Positions 9,845 through 20,994 of a stretch of 64,000 bases of DNA are shown here, piece by piece. Every line of letters starts with the position of its first letter. The stretch's first letter is position 1. The notes below the pieces were generated by a model. It was not told the origin of the DNA and made no database searches. It was given only the letters and a program-made list of their open reading frames with translations. The translations under genes were made by a program, and so were the position numbers. The DNA is from Phellopilus nigrolimitatus (Eukaryota; Basidiomycota; Agaricomycetes; Hymenochaetales; Hymenochaetaceae). The DNA is taken from positions 992,001 through 1,056,000 of the forward strand of contig JAJOHG010000005.1 in assembly GCA_021029095.1 (NCBI GenBank). The letters are read 5' to 3'.

Positions 9845-11899
9845 TCACTGGCAGGAAAGAAAAAGCAAAGGAAGTGAGGCTTCGTGCATAGCTAAGCAAG
9901 CAGCAGAATATACGTACGAAATCCCAAAGCGTTCCGAATGCGGGGATGCCAGCTTCCTTGCACCCCTGCATGATTTCTGAGTTTCCAATATAGTTCGAAG
10001 TAATGAAGACCACTAAGATCCAATATTTAGACAACACACTTCCGGTAATCGAATTGCAGATCGTACCTTCAGCTCCAAAAGAGTAGAATGATTCTTTCAA
10101 AATCTTCATAGAGTCCGGCCGGCCTCTGAAGCCACGGTACGTGAGACAGGTCCCATAATCGACATTCACAATTGGACGTACCCTCGTGTCTTACTGTCCC
10201 ACAGAAGGAGTCTATAGCAAAGTGTTCAAATCATACTCGTAGTTAAATGGGAGACGTTCACTCACCTCTCGGGTTCGATATGACGGTAAATCAAGCCAGA
10301 AATGGTCGGACCAAACGTCTTTTCCTGGTCGCTTCCAATCCAAATCAAAAACCAGTTAGGGCTCTGAATGCACGTCGACAGCGCCGCGCCGATTCCAGTA
10401 CCCGTGCAGATCCGGACGCCGCGTTTATACAAAGTCGATGTGTTAGAGACCCCGGCAAATTTCAGTTCGCGTGTCCACAATGTCGAAGGAGGGTCGTTAA
10501 CGAGGCTACGAGTGAAGTCCCCTTGAACACCGCAGATCATGTAGTGATATTTCGCATGTGTCCCCTCAGAAATAATGCCAAAAGCGTGGTATTCCATAAT
10601 GCAAGAGCGCGAGATACGCCCAAGCAGACTTTGTTGCATACCACGCTTGAATCGGACAATCGCGACTTTAGGCGAGGGAAGTTCGATGTCCACCGGGACT
10701 TCACGTACACAGAACCAAGGAATGAGGACACTACACAGAGTCGTAAGTTTATTTTCAAGTGGAAGGTTTTAACAGACGTACAGAACGGTCATGCCACTTA
10801 TGAACCAGAAGTCCTGCTGACGGGCGACGTGAGTGCCACTGAGGTTCCAGGAGCGAGTGCTTGGGACATAGATATCGCCAAGGATGGTGAAGCCCCATCT
10901 ATCCACCCAATCGTGAGGAACAGTTCGACATTTACGCAAATCTACACTTACGTAAAGACAATCCCAACCCATCCGACGAAACGATGATGACGCTCAAATA
11001 TGCTATTGTAGATTGTGAGCAAGTATGAATTGTGTAGGAAGAGCGCACTAACTTATGATGTGTGTTCCGCACCCAAGGAAAAGCACTCAAGGCGCTGATA
11101 AGGACTGCAAGATTTGTAGCGATGCCAACAACCAGAATTGAATCGTGCATAACACTGTGTTGACGGAAGGTGTCGACGACTTTCAGAGTCAGCCATCCTA
11201 AACCCGAGAGCGCACAGCCGCTATGGATGCCTCCGAGATGCTAAAGCAAGTGAGGTCGGATTCGTAAATAGGGGGCTTGAAGAAGCAGCAAAAACGATTT
11301 GATACCTGAAGGACAGACGTGCAGCCAAGTCTCCACCAAAGAGGCGTCCATTTGGCGAAGCATGTATTGACGAACAAGTAAAGGAGACGGCCGAAGACTT
11401 CGTTGCGCATCAGGATGGCCATGAGCAGATTACCCAAGAGCATAGCACCTGAGAATTCCACAGCGTATGGCCAGTGCCCAGACGCCGCGAGGCCAATACC
11501 GATTGCATTTAGCGTGACGATAAATGTGAAAAATTTCCTGTACAATTAAGCCATGTTAGTGCATTGATACGCTAGAAAAGCCATCTCTTGAGATTTACCT
11601 GTACGTATTGAACCACAACTTCCAAAGTACCCATTCGAGACTTTTTTCTTCTTCGCCGCCACAGGCTTCGCGGGACGAGCTGCTGCAAACGACTCCTTCT
11701 CCTGAGGAGAAGGGAAAAGGGTGGGAGCCGTAAGGTCAGCCCTCTTCTCGTCAACTGGGTACAATGCCCGTGAGTTGATGAAGGACGGAACTGCGGTGAC
11801 AGGATGACGGGCATGAATGTCAACCAAGCCACGCTCAGCGTCGCTGTACCCGGGCACGTACCCGGGCACGTTTCGGGTCACGAGCAAATTGGAGGACAT
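9845..11899 (-). CDS. TmpA-like integral membrane oxidoreductase
   Basis: Resembles the fungal TmpA family of membrane proteins with a ferric/ferredoxin-reductase-like C-terminal half. The start at 11899 gives a soluble N-terminus (MSSNLLVTRNVPGYVPGYSD). Membrane segments follow: FTFIVTLNAIGIGLAASG, then AMLLGNLLMAILMRNEVFGR, HLGGIHSGCALSGLGWL and ILVVGIATNLAVLISAL. FERHHRFVGWVGIVF contains paired histidines as in haem-binding membrane reductases. The cytosolic part has IELPSPKVAIVRFKRGMQQ, EYHAFGIISEG and RICTGTGIGAALSTC, a nucleotide-binding glycine motif. The end is AGIPAFGTLWDF. The final intron (9851-9917) falls directly before the stop, so the last exon supplies only TGA at 9845-9847. 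One base seems to be missing near 11633, between KKKKVS and WVLWKLWFNTYR. The substrate is unknown. Confidence 0.7.
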
Positions 11900-13419
11900 A
11901 GCTCAGCAGAAACCTAGCTCTGGAACGGAGTGGTAACAAATCGCAGCTAGTTTGCCCGAGCTCGCTCCTCCGATTTAAGGCTACAGCGTAAGCTTCTTTC
12001 TAACCAATTCACACAAGCCTCCAATCCGTGAGATTACAGATTCTGAGATCCAGGGTCCACTCCACCCAATGAGCCAGGCCTTCGACTGACACGGCGTAGT
12101 GACCCAGTGAAAGAAAGTATGGGAGAGCACTCCCCGAGTCCCGGTACCTAAAGGAGCCGGACCCGACCTGATACCACTGGGTATGCAAACACTGGTGCGA
12201 GAAGAAGTAAACCTAACAGACGCTCTGGAACTGCGGGTAGGGCGTATATGAACACAGTAGGATTGAAGAAACATTTCGTTATCAAAACGCGTATGTATGT
12301 TGACAGAGGTACGATGAGCTATTATCCAGGGCTATGAAGCCTACGACATAACTCGCATATGTCAAGACCGCATAGCTACCAGGGAGTAACAAGATCATGT
12401 GCAGGTAGTCGTATATTGGCGAGCCAATATTCGGAGTCTTCTATTGGTGGCCGACACGAAGCGGCGGCAATAAGTGGGCCATTCCCGTCTGTCCGATCGA
12501 GAAGAGTACAGCCCGAAGTTGCTCCAGATGAGGTGTATATGCTTCCACGAGTGCCTGACTAGATGTGAGTTCTTAACCCATAAATCCATGGCGTCTTGCG
12601 TTCAACCCAAGAGAATGTCGCGCATCACCAAGGATGCCCCAGTACGTGAGAGCGGAATTGATGAAACATTCTACAGGCACGTATAACATACGTCTTTCGA
12701 GCTTGGCTGGCTTCCCGCCCTGGGGGGAAACGACTCACGCCTGAGCGCTAAGTCGTGAGAGGTAAATTGCCATCCACAGCTAAGCAAACTGTTCGTCTAA
12801 GCTGTGGCCCTCTTTCTTCAAAAACTATCCAGTTGAGCTCGATTGCAAACAGTTTAAAGAGGCCATGTGCGGAAGTTCGATTTGTATAATATAGCTAGAG
12901 TGGACAAACGAAGTCGGTACGGTCGTGGCCGCCGTAGAAAATAACGGATTAGCGACAGAATTACCCTAAAAGGGCAACTCATGAGTCCCATTTTAGAAGC
13001 ACCTCCGCTACTGAGTCTTCTCATAGATTCTGCTACTGTGGCCTGTCATTCTTTTCGCTTTCCAAGTTTCTGTGGGAGGTCATTCCATGGTGCTGGTTGC
13101 GCTAACTTTGTCGATATAACTCCATGTGTCTCCCGAGGTTTCCTTTGGCACGGGCTTTGCCGATACGCCGCTCAAGGCATAGACAAATGTATATTTGATA
13201 CTAACAGACCAAATCCAGTCATTATCATAATACATTATCGAAATCTTAAATCTACACGCTGCATGCTCTGCTAGAGGAAGAGGAAGAAATGATAATTTAG
13301 CGTAGACGCACATAGTCACATGTACAGGAATTAACCCTTGTAATACATACATTGCTAGGAAAGAGAGTAAATGGACAAAAATCAATCAAGAATAGATGGA
13401 CGCATCCGAGTCTAGGGTA
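11900..13419. other. Gene-free stretch, 1.5 kb
   Basis: Upstream of the TmpA-like gene and downstream of NDC80. The short frames here (97-101 codons at most) have no recognisable motif or splice-consistent extension. No repeats or RNA genes were recognised. Confidence 0.45.
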
Positions 13420-15779
13420 TCAATTCTCCTCTGCATATTGTCGGAGATGATTGAGGTGTCCGGAGACCTCCTCCTTAAACACAGCAATGTCACTGCTACT
13501 CTTCAGAATCATGCGGACTGTCTCGTCTTTGAGTCTGTCCACGCGTTCTATTTGTTCCTGATAGCTGTTGTGGGAAATAAAAGGTCAATCCATGCAATCC
13601 TTTCTTCGAATGTTCAATTGCTACATACGCAATCTGTAATGCTTGTAAGCGTGATTTGACTCCAACGCCATTCGCTAAAGCTACTGTTCGTGCATGCGCA
13701 AGCTCTTTCTGCAGCCGAACTGCTTCTCCGTTGCTCATCAAAGTTTCTTGCTGTGTTGCCTATAGTCCCACCGGACCCATCGATAAACGACTTCTATCGA
13801 AAACGGAAAGAAAGAGCTTACCACTCGGATCGCTTCGGCCTCCTCTTGGACGTTTCCAGTACGCCGTTCCACTTCAAAGATTTCCTCCTCAACCTTATCC
13901 GTTTCGACTGTCACTTCGTCGAGCTCCTGCTCGACGGTTACAACTTCGTCCTCCAATCGCTGGTGTTCCCGTCGCAGGTAATCTGCGACGGAATCCAAAG
14001 CAGTCTTGATATCGTTCTTCAGGTCCGCCCCCTGACCATTGACACTACGACGAACAAGCTCTCTCGGATTCGATGACGCGAAGTTGATTTCAAGGCGAAG
14101 GTCCGTTGGCGGCAAGGGCGGCGGAACAGTGGGAAAAAGTCCAAGTCGATCAAGAAAATCCGTGTACTCGTCGATGGCCTGCTCGACGTTTTCGCTCCGT
14201 TTCGCAAGGGCCACTTCTAATGAGCGCATTTGATTGCTGGCTTCCGCATTCTTTCTTCGCAATTCTTCGACAGCACGTGAGAGCATCTCTTGCTCGCTGT
14301 TCATTTGAGAAACTTCTTCAGGACTGAGGTTCTGCTCTTTTACAACGACAGCGAGGCGGTCCTGTTCTTCCCTTAGCTTCTGCAGATTTGCGGCTACGAG
14401 CGATCGTTGCTTTTACGTTAACTTATTGCGAATGGAGTGTACTCAAATACTCACTGTCGACGACAATCTCTTTTTCCTCTTTACTGATAGCATCAAGTAC
14501 TCGCTGCTTACGAGTTTCACAATGTGCTAAGTAGTCTTCAAATTTCTTCTTATCCTTCCTCATAGAGGCGTTTTCAGACTCCAAGTCTATTATAGGTGCC
14601 TTTTCGCGGTCGTTTAGTTGTGCAACGAACGAAACAGAGAAATAATCGCACCGGTTTTTCTGTGAGTTGCTGATACTCGGACGACAACGCCTGGTATTCA
14701 GTTTTAAAAGACTCCAGTTCGGACAACACGCTCTCATCCTTACGTGCTGAGATGATCTGAGAGACGAGAATTAAAGCAAGCAAACAGCACTTACCATAAC
14801 GATTTTCCAAGTATTGATCCTGTTCACTGAAATCGTCTGCTCCCGACAAAAAAATGCCATAAGCATCGGTATAGTAATGAAACGCCAAAGCTGCGTGGTG
14901 ATTTTCGTCGTCGAAATTTTCGGGTACTTGATCCAAGTCCTGCAGTGATGGCTCGCTACTATCCAAGTAAGCGTATCTCGCCTAGCACATACCACGCTGG
15001 TTAGAGCTACGCTTAAAATATCACTTCGAAAGCTAACTCGCCTTGGATAGTTCTACAAGCCAATGGAGCATGGCTAGTAGCGAGGGCCAGGAATGCATAC
15101 TGGCTGGTGCGGCAAGCCATTTCTTATCCACCGAGTCGGCGAACGGATATTGGTGCACCTTCAGGACGGGCACAACTTCGTCCTCGAACTTCTTCCCTTT
15201 TTCACCGAAGACGTATGTCGGATCCAAGAGGCCAATAAGATGTTCGAAAATCCCGCGAAAGTCTTTCGCGGTAGGGGAGAGAAGAGTCTGCCTCGAAATC
15301 GTGCCTTGGAACTGACTTTCTTGAAGCCACGCGAATATGACGTTGCGCATAGTCTGCTGAAACGCTTTATCCCGGTTATTTCGAGGATCTTTGAGAGCAT
15401 GGCTAAGCGCAGGTGTTGAAGGAAGCAGAGACTGGCGTCCAGCAGCCCATTGGTGACCACCACGCACACTACTGTTCAAGTATGAAAGCAATTCATAACG
15501 TTTCTCACTCGATTCAGACTGTTCTACTCACTTGCGCATTGGAGTGCGGCCGAACGCGGCCGAACCTGGTTTCGACGCGCTTGGGGGTGCATTCAAGCTC
15601 TGAGAGGGATATAACGAGTTTCGAGGGGCGTTCAGGAATTGCTGAGGGCCAGCGAACGACTGTCGTAGGCGAGCCGCTGGTGTTGGCTTCTTTGCAGTCA
15701 AAGGCGCGGGGATTCCTGAGCGTATGTTCCCATAGGGGTCGACGCTCGGCCGCATCATACTGCGACGAGCGGAGTCCAT
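13420..15779 (-). CDS. NDC80: Kinetochore protein NDC80 (HEC1)
   Basis: Microtubule-binding subunit of the Ndc80 complex at the outer kinetochore. ATG 15779 opens MDSARRSMMRPSVDPYGN, a basic unstructured tail as expected. The next exons carry the calponin-homology head: DPRNNRDKAFQQTMRNVIFA, then WLQESQF, TAKDFRGIFEHLIGLLDPTY, EDEVVPVLKVHQYPFADSVD, and HSWPSLLAMLHWLVEL. The long Glu/Lys coiled coil follows over several exons (ENASMRKDKKKFEDYLAHCE, then NSEQEMLSRAVEELRRKNAE, then RLEDEVVTVEQELDEV). The last exon ends LNHLRQYAEEN at 13420-13422. About seven short introns are visible and the frames join. It is divergent from MOG1 with 200 bp between starts. Confidence 0.95.
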
Positions 15780-15979
15780 GGGCAATGGATATGCGGTTCG
15801 CTTCAAGTTCACCACCGTGACCGTCGAACGCGCCGTGGATAGTTCAAACTGACCGTGGGAATAACTTGGATAAACAAGATCACGTCTGTGACAAGACGCG
15901 TTTTTCCTTTTCTGCGACCGAGCCTCGAGTAATTACAAACATCGCGCTACACTCATTACGGTACGAATGATTCCACAAT
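15780..15979. promoter_or_regulatory. Shared NDC80/MOG1 promoter with an ACGCGT box
   Basis: 200 bp between divergent start codons. It contains one ACGCGT at 15896-15901, the MluI cell-cycle box bound by MBF-type factors in fungi. A G1/S element would suit a mitotic gene such as NDC80. A single hexamer is weak evidence. Confidence 0.4.
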
Positions 15980-16634
15980 ATGTCGTCTCATAGAGAACTT
16001 TTTGGAGGTGCTATCACTGTTATACTCCCATCGATACTCAAAGATGCTTCGTACGTGCCAATCATCGAACGCGAGTTGACACGTAATCACCCAAACATAA
16101 TTAAAGGACTTTCCGTCAAGTACCCGATACTCAAGAAGTTTTTATATCGCCCTCTTCAGATGTTAGCTACATCGTAGAAATTCTCCAAATGGTCGATCCG
16201 AACGACCCAAGGGAGGCGGCCAAGTTAAGATACTCTATCGTGGACTCCCTTTCTTCTCATGCTAACACTGTGACCACAGATTTCACTTCGACTCTCTGGC
16301 CCATGATAATGACGCTGTTGATAGCTCTATACTGGACATCGAACTGCCTAAGGATACCTCCATGACATCTCCTGAAGCAACCCCATCTCCGATACTGCTG
16401 GACGGCTTGCAACGAGTCTCCAAATTCAACCGTCAGCACAATGACGAAGTTCGAATATTTCTTGCGATCTACAGAATCGCGAGCAAGGGCGTTGACCTTG
16501 TTCTCAGCGCAAATCTTCCTTTAGAAACAGAAACCGGAGGCGGTCTTGGACAGGAGGATTTTCATAGTGCAAAGGAGGCGTTCCTTGTGGCCGCTCGCTC
16601 ACTAAAGATCGAGGATTTCGGCCTGTTTACCTGA
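15980..16634 (+). CDS. MOG1: Ran-binding protein MOG1
   Basis: Mog1 family protein, which binds Ran and affects its nucleotide state in nuclear transport. ATG 15980 opens SHRELFGGAITVILPSILKD, the family N-terminus. An intron (GTACGT donor near 16051) follows. The next exon gives RQVPDTQEVFISPSSDVSYI with VEILQMVDPNDPREAA. A second intron (acceptor CACAG at 16279) leads to KFHFDSLAHDNDAV, then RVSKFNRQHNDEVRIFLAIY and RIASKGVDLVLSANLP. The end is SLKIEDFGLFT with TGA at 16632-16634. Length of about 190 residues is normal for the family. Divergent from NDC80. Confidence 0.93.
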
Positions 16635-17618
16635 AGAACTGCAGAAGAAAGGTTCTGGAATTTGATTAGTAAGATACACTTGTATGGTATTGATGCCGTC
16701 GAGGAGAATAACTGGAAACCTGCCCCGATATCCACGAGACTATCAGAGTTAATCAATTGGTGCCGAAAAGCTCCTTTTCAATACCAATCTTCCTACAGCT
16801 GCCAACTCATCGTGTCTCATTACTTGATCGCCTGATCTAGCATGCATCTACCCCGACCTTGAGTATGCGATCCTTTTTCGAGCCACAAACCTTTACACGG
16901 CCCGTAGCTTCTCTATGGAGAACCCGTCTTGACTTCTGCATATTTCCTCCGCCTGAATACACAATGCCTCGAGGAAGCTTTACGAAGGATGCCGTGCGCG
17001 CGTCTATATTGCAAAGGCCATATTCACGTACTGTCTCCCCGATATTTTGTCACATACCATAAGTAAAGCTGGGCCACAGTCCTAGTACGGAAAATCCTTC
17101 ATTCAGCCTTCTTACACATAAATTGTAGAAACAGTCATAGTTTGCAAGCAAAAGGAGACTATTGAGGCATTATTTACTGTTTAACGAGCTCACGAGGACG
17201 TTACTTCTGCAACGCTTCTGAGTTCTCGGTGCCTGGTCATTGCAGGAGCAGGGTGGAATGTGGTTCTACCGGGTTATACTACCATTTTCCCGCTTTGATC
17301 TCTTTCGATTTGCGACTACCCATGTACCTAACTATTCAGCTGTTCGGTCAGAGAAATCGTAGCTATAATTTGATAAAGCAACTTGCCATCCACGAAAGGA
17401 CAAACACCAAAATCCGGATGTGACGAAATAGTATTGAGGTTGATGATTGGAAAATAGTACAGATGATTGATAGGACATAATACTTTAACAACACAAAAGG
17501 CAATGAAACAGCACACGTATGTCCAGCTACTGATACAAGATCTCCATGGACGAAGTTGAGAGCATAAAACGGAGAAAATAATACTTGTGAAGGTCAATAC
17601 ACATTTCGTAGTTAGCTT
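16635..17618. other. Gene-free stretch
   Basis: About 1 kb between MOG1 and the next minus-strand gene, which converge. AT-rich after 17050. Nothing recognised. Confidence 0.45.
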
Positions 17619-19315
17619 TTAGGTGCTCTCTCTACTGACGTCCTCGGCCGCAGCCGCGGCCTCCGCTTCTGGGTCCTCATCGATGGGCTCTCGAACATTG
17701 GCAGAGTCCGAATTCCCAGCAGCTTTTGCGCTCTTCTTCCGCTTCGCGGATTCTTTTAGTCGTTCCCATCTCTCACGGAACTTTGCTATCATCGCTTTCT
17801 GTGGATCAGAAAGAGGGATTATGAGCATCTTCAGTGTTGTATTTCCGACAATGCAATATGAATTTACCTGTTTCTCATTTTCAACACGCATAGTGCGAGC
17901 CTCTTCCTCCAGCTCTCTAATTCTTCGCAATAGCTGCCCTTCCCTATCCCGACCTCCTACCAGTGGCCTGCGGGCCGTTAAGGTTCAGTCCCGTAAGATT
18001 CATCATGGAATGCACTGAAGGGTTTGCAAACGATGTCGAGGCGGCCATCGCACGTTGTGCCTTGAAGGGACGCATAAATAATGCACGATTGTAAGCTGCC
18101 TGCAAGTAGCATGCATGCTCACCTCTTTTCGCGCCAACATGATATTGTCGCGAAGATGCTGGTCTTGTTCATTCCTGTGCAATATTTGCCGATGCACAGA
18201 CGCCATTTGATTTGCCATCGCTTCAAGCTTTAGCTTGAGCTGCGCATTTTCTTTCTTCAGCAAAACCGTAGTGGCGGAAGCCTCAGAAGTCGAAGGCACC
18301 AGGCAGAAATCGTCTAATGAGTCATAATCTAGAGAATGACGGTGAGTATGACTGCTGGAGATACTGGCATTGAATAAATACCTTCTTCGTCTATTCCGGA
18401 AGCGTCACTTTCTTTTTCTTGAATGGGCTCGTGAGCTACAATATTTTTCGCGATGCTTTTTTCCAGCTTATTTCCCGCTCTATCAAGTGCGCTTCGGGGA
18501 ATATCGATTTCACTCCGTGTCGAAGTTGAGCGGTTTTCGACTGCATCGAGAGCAGCCATAGCAGCTGTCTGGAAGGACATCGGCTGAGACAGATTGACCA
18601 TGATATCTCCAGTCACTTTCCAAAACAAATCGAACGGCGAATCTCCGCACCAGCCTCCGACTTATTCACGAAATCAATATTGAAAAAGAGCAGCAAACGT
18701 AGGAAAGAGTCACCTGCTGATTCAAGACCATAAACGACTCGTCGAATGTATTCGATGATGAATCAAGATTTCGACCTCGGAGTGGAACCTGGAGCGTCGA
18801 ACCAGATTCGTTGCTTTTGTTGGTCGAGCGGGAGGTCTGACTTAATTGCGGCATCGACGGATCCTTTCCCTCCTCAGTGAGCTTCGCTATGCGCCTAGAT
18901 CAGTCACAGAAAAAGCTCAATGACCGTCCCACTCGCGAGCTTTTTGTATGGAGCTTGCCTCTGTAGATCCTTCGCAACAGCGTTGTGGTGAGCACAGAGC
19001 TTGCGTAGAGTTACTCTTGTCTGGAGCCGCGCCATGGCCACTACGTCAGATTGGGAGAGACGCGGATGTCTTACATCGGAAATAGACGTACGTGTTCGTC
19101 GGTGGACTGGTCTGCACAGGTTTGAAATGCTTCTGCAGCTTTGTAGTTTTCTTCCGCCGCAGGGATGAGGAGGCCGCGGGCGTAATTGTCAGCTGCGTTA
19201 TTGGCATGCTCATGGCCCTGCCGCGACCGATAGACCGTGTTAGGAGTCTATTTGCCAGAGTAGATCTCAACGCCATTCTGCATACCTGATCGAGCATCGA
19301 TATCACACCAGACAT
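17619..19315 (-). CDS. MIT-like domain and coiled-coil protein (Atg38/NRBF2-like)
   Basis: ATG 19315 gives a tiny first exon MSGVISMLDQ. The second exon encodes a helical MIT-like hairpin (HANNAADNYARGLLIPAAEE then NYKAAEAFQTCADQ). The third (MARLQTRVTLRKLCAHHNAV then AKDLQR) completes it. A GC-AG intron (18895-18958) then joins to RIAKLTEEGKDPSMPQL. A Ser/Thr-rich middle region follows. The C-terminal half is coiled coil: VLLKKENAQLKLKLEAMANQ, then LLRRIRELEEEARTMRVENE, then KAMIAKFRERWERLKESAKR. The end is an acidic Ala-rich tail EAEAAAAAEDVSREST. An MIT followed by a C-terminal coiled coil fits Atg38/NRBF2, the dimeric regulator of the autophagy PI3-kinase complex I. That assignment rests on architecture, not on a diagnostic motif. 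Other MIT proteins are possible. Confidence 0.6.
18895..18958 (-). other. GC-AG intron in the MIT-like gene
   Basis: The exon sequence ends CTACAGAG and is followed by GCAAGC instead of GT. The acceptor is CTAG, 64 nt away. Joining gives AKDLQR|RIAKLTEEGK in frame. No GT donor nearby restores the frame. Confidence 0.6.
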
Positions 19316-19772
19316 TCCGCAACACGATAGTATGCGACAGAGAAGAAGATAAAGGGGATTCCGCGCCACACACGCTAAGTGGTTGCCTACAGCCCACGCA
19401 CGAGCACACTCGAGTCTCGAGTCGTAAGCCAGCCAGATTCAGCGAAATTGCAATGACGGCTTGCTTATGTAATATAATTCTTTTTTTGGCCAACGGAAAG
19501 AAATGATCGACGTTCTGCCAGTGTGGCTTCCGAAACCTCCTTCGCAAGTCTCGCATGTGTAGCATCATCGTCGCTTCTTGATCAGCGTTAACAATTGTTA
19601 TTGTTCTCCACTTTACGCTCGGTTTTCCGAGACTGTCTCGGCTTCCGCTGGTATATAATACACCCGAGTTTAGCTACGATGAACTCCTCATCTTCATCTT
19701 TACCTCGACTATCGTCAATATCTTCACCCACCCCATTCCCTCCCCTTCCAAACTTCAAGTTCGCGGACATAA

Positions 19773-20829
19773 ATGTTTGACATATTCATGAAACGGGAGA
19801 AGGGAGATCTCTCTAAACCGCTGAGGGCGGAGGTAAGTGTCGACCTCTTGATTCTTTCGGATGCGTTGACGGACTTCGCATCCAGAATGATGTGCCAGAA
19901 TTCAAGAAAGACGTGCACGAAGTTGTTTCGCCCAGCAGACCCCAGTACCTCTCTATGAAGAGCTTCGAGAAAGTCAAGCGGGCATGCCAGCACATTCAAC
20001 GTACGTTTCTTTAATTCCACGATCTTTGACTTGATATTAACGGCCTCTACAGGATTCGATCAGTCTACATCGAACCGCCCTCGCAAATCGTCTATGCGTT
20101 CCAATGGCAGCGCATATGTCAGTCTACCGTCTGCATAACTTACCTTTTTTTCCCCCAACACTGACCTTTTCTTCTAGGATGGCAAGAACCGAAAGTCAAA
20201 GATTCGTAGTCACAAGCGTGTCCGCTTCGATACATCGTCCTTCGAGACCCGCGACAAGGAAACAATCGCGCAGATCTTCGAACTCCTGCGCATCGAGCCG
20301 TCTGAGCGCCCATCTGCCATCGCCCGCCGCCATACGGAAGTCGTGCGCCAGACCAGCGCTGTCTCCGTTCAGCCGATGCAAGCAGAATTCGTGAAGCAGC
20401 CAGCTGGCTGCCGCCGCGCGCAGCGCATGTCGATGGAGTCAGACGAGACGCGCGTCGAGCCAAGCTGGCAGCCAGCGTCGGTCGTGCTCCTCAACAAGCC
20501 GACCTCATATGATGAGAACATGCCCGTTGTGCCTGAGCCGCCGGAGGTAAATAATCTATTTTCTGGAATATTCGCAGTCACTTAACTTATTCTGGGGGTT
20601 TCAGGCGCATCGACTCCACCGCTCTGGTGCTCAGCGTTTGCCTGCCATACCCAGGCGCCACAAGGTTCGCATTAGACTCTTGCTTTTCGCATTGGCATTA
20701 TCTGAGCGTCACTCCATGTATAGCTACTTAGGAATCTCTCGCTATTCCACTGGTAGTCTCACATTGGCTCTTGGCCACATATTTCCCCATTCCCTTAGCC
20801 CTTTTCGAGATTCATTTACAACACCGTAA
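19773..20829 (+). CDS. Hypothetical protein with basic nuclear-type motif
   Basis: I do not recognise this family. From ATG 19773 the frame is MFDIFMKREKGDLSKPLRAE, then an intron at about 19833-19888. The next exon reads NDVPEFKKDVHEVVSPSRPQ and YLSMKSFEKVKRACQHIQ. A further intron leads to the basic segment NRKSKIRSHKRVRFDTSSFE. TIAQIFELLRIEPSERPSAI and ARRHTEVVRQT follow. The last exon starts AHRLHRSGAQRLPAIPRRHK at about 20606, and as written stops at 20827-20829. The exons join in phase at GT-AG sites, which supports a real gene. An upstream ATG at 19679 opens a Ser/Pro-rich frame whose TGA overlaps the 19773 ATG. It may be an upstream ORF, or the true N-terminus if a base is missing here. 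The C-terminal end is uncertain. Convergent with EGT1. Confidence 0.6.
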
Positions 20830-20994
20830 TGAACGCTTCGCATTCAAGTTACAAGTACATTCCGATTCTGCGCTTCAGAATATTCCGAGCATTCGAGAGT
20901 CCATAGTCTCCTTTTCCAAACTAGCTAGCACGTTTGTCCGCCCTTCTGTCCCTGTCACCTTTCTCCAATTTCATGCTCCAATTTCACACCACTT

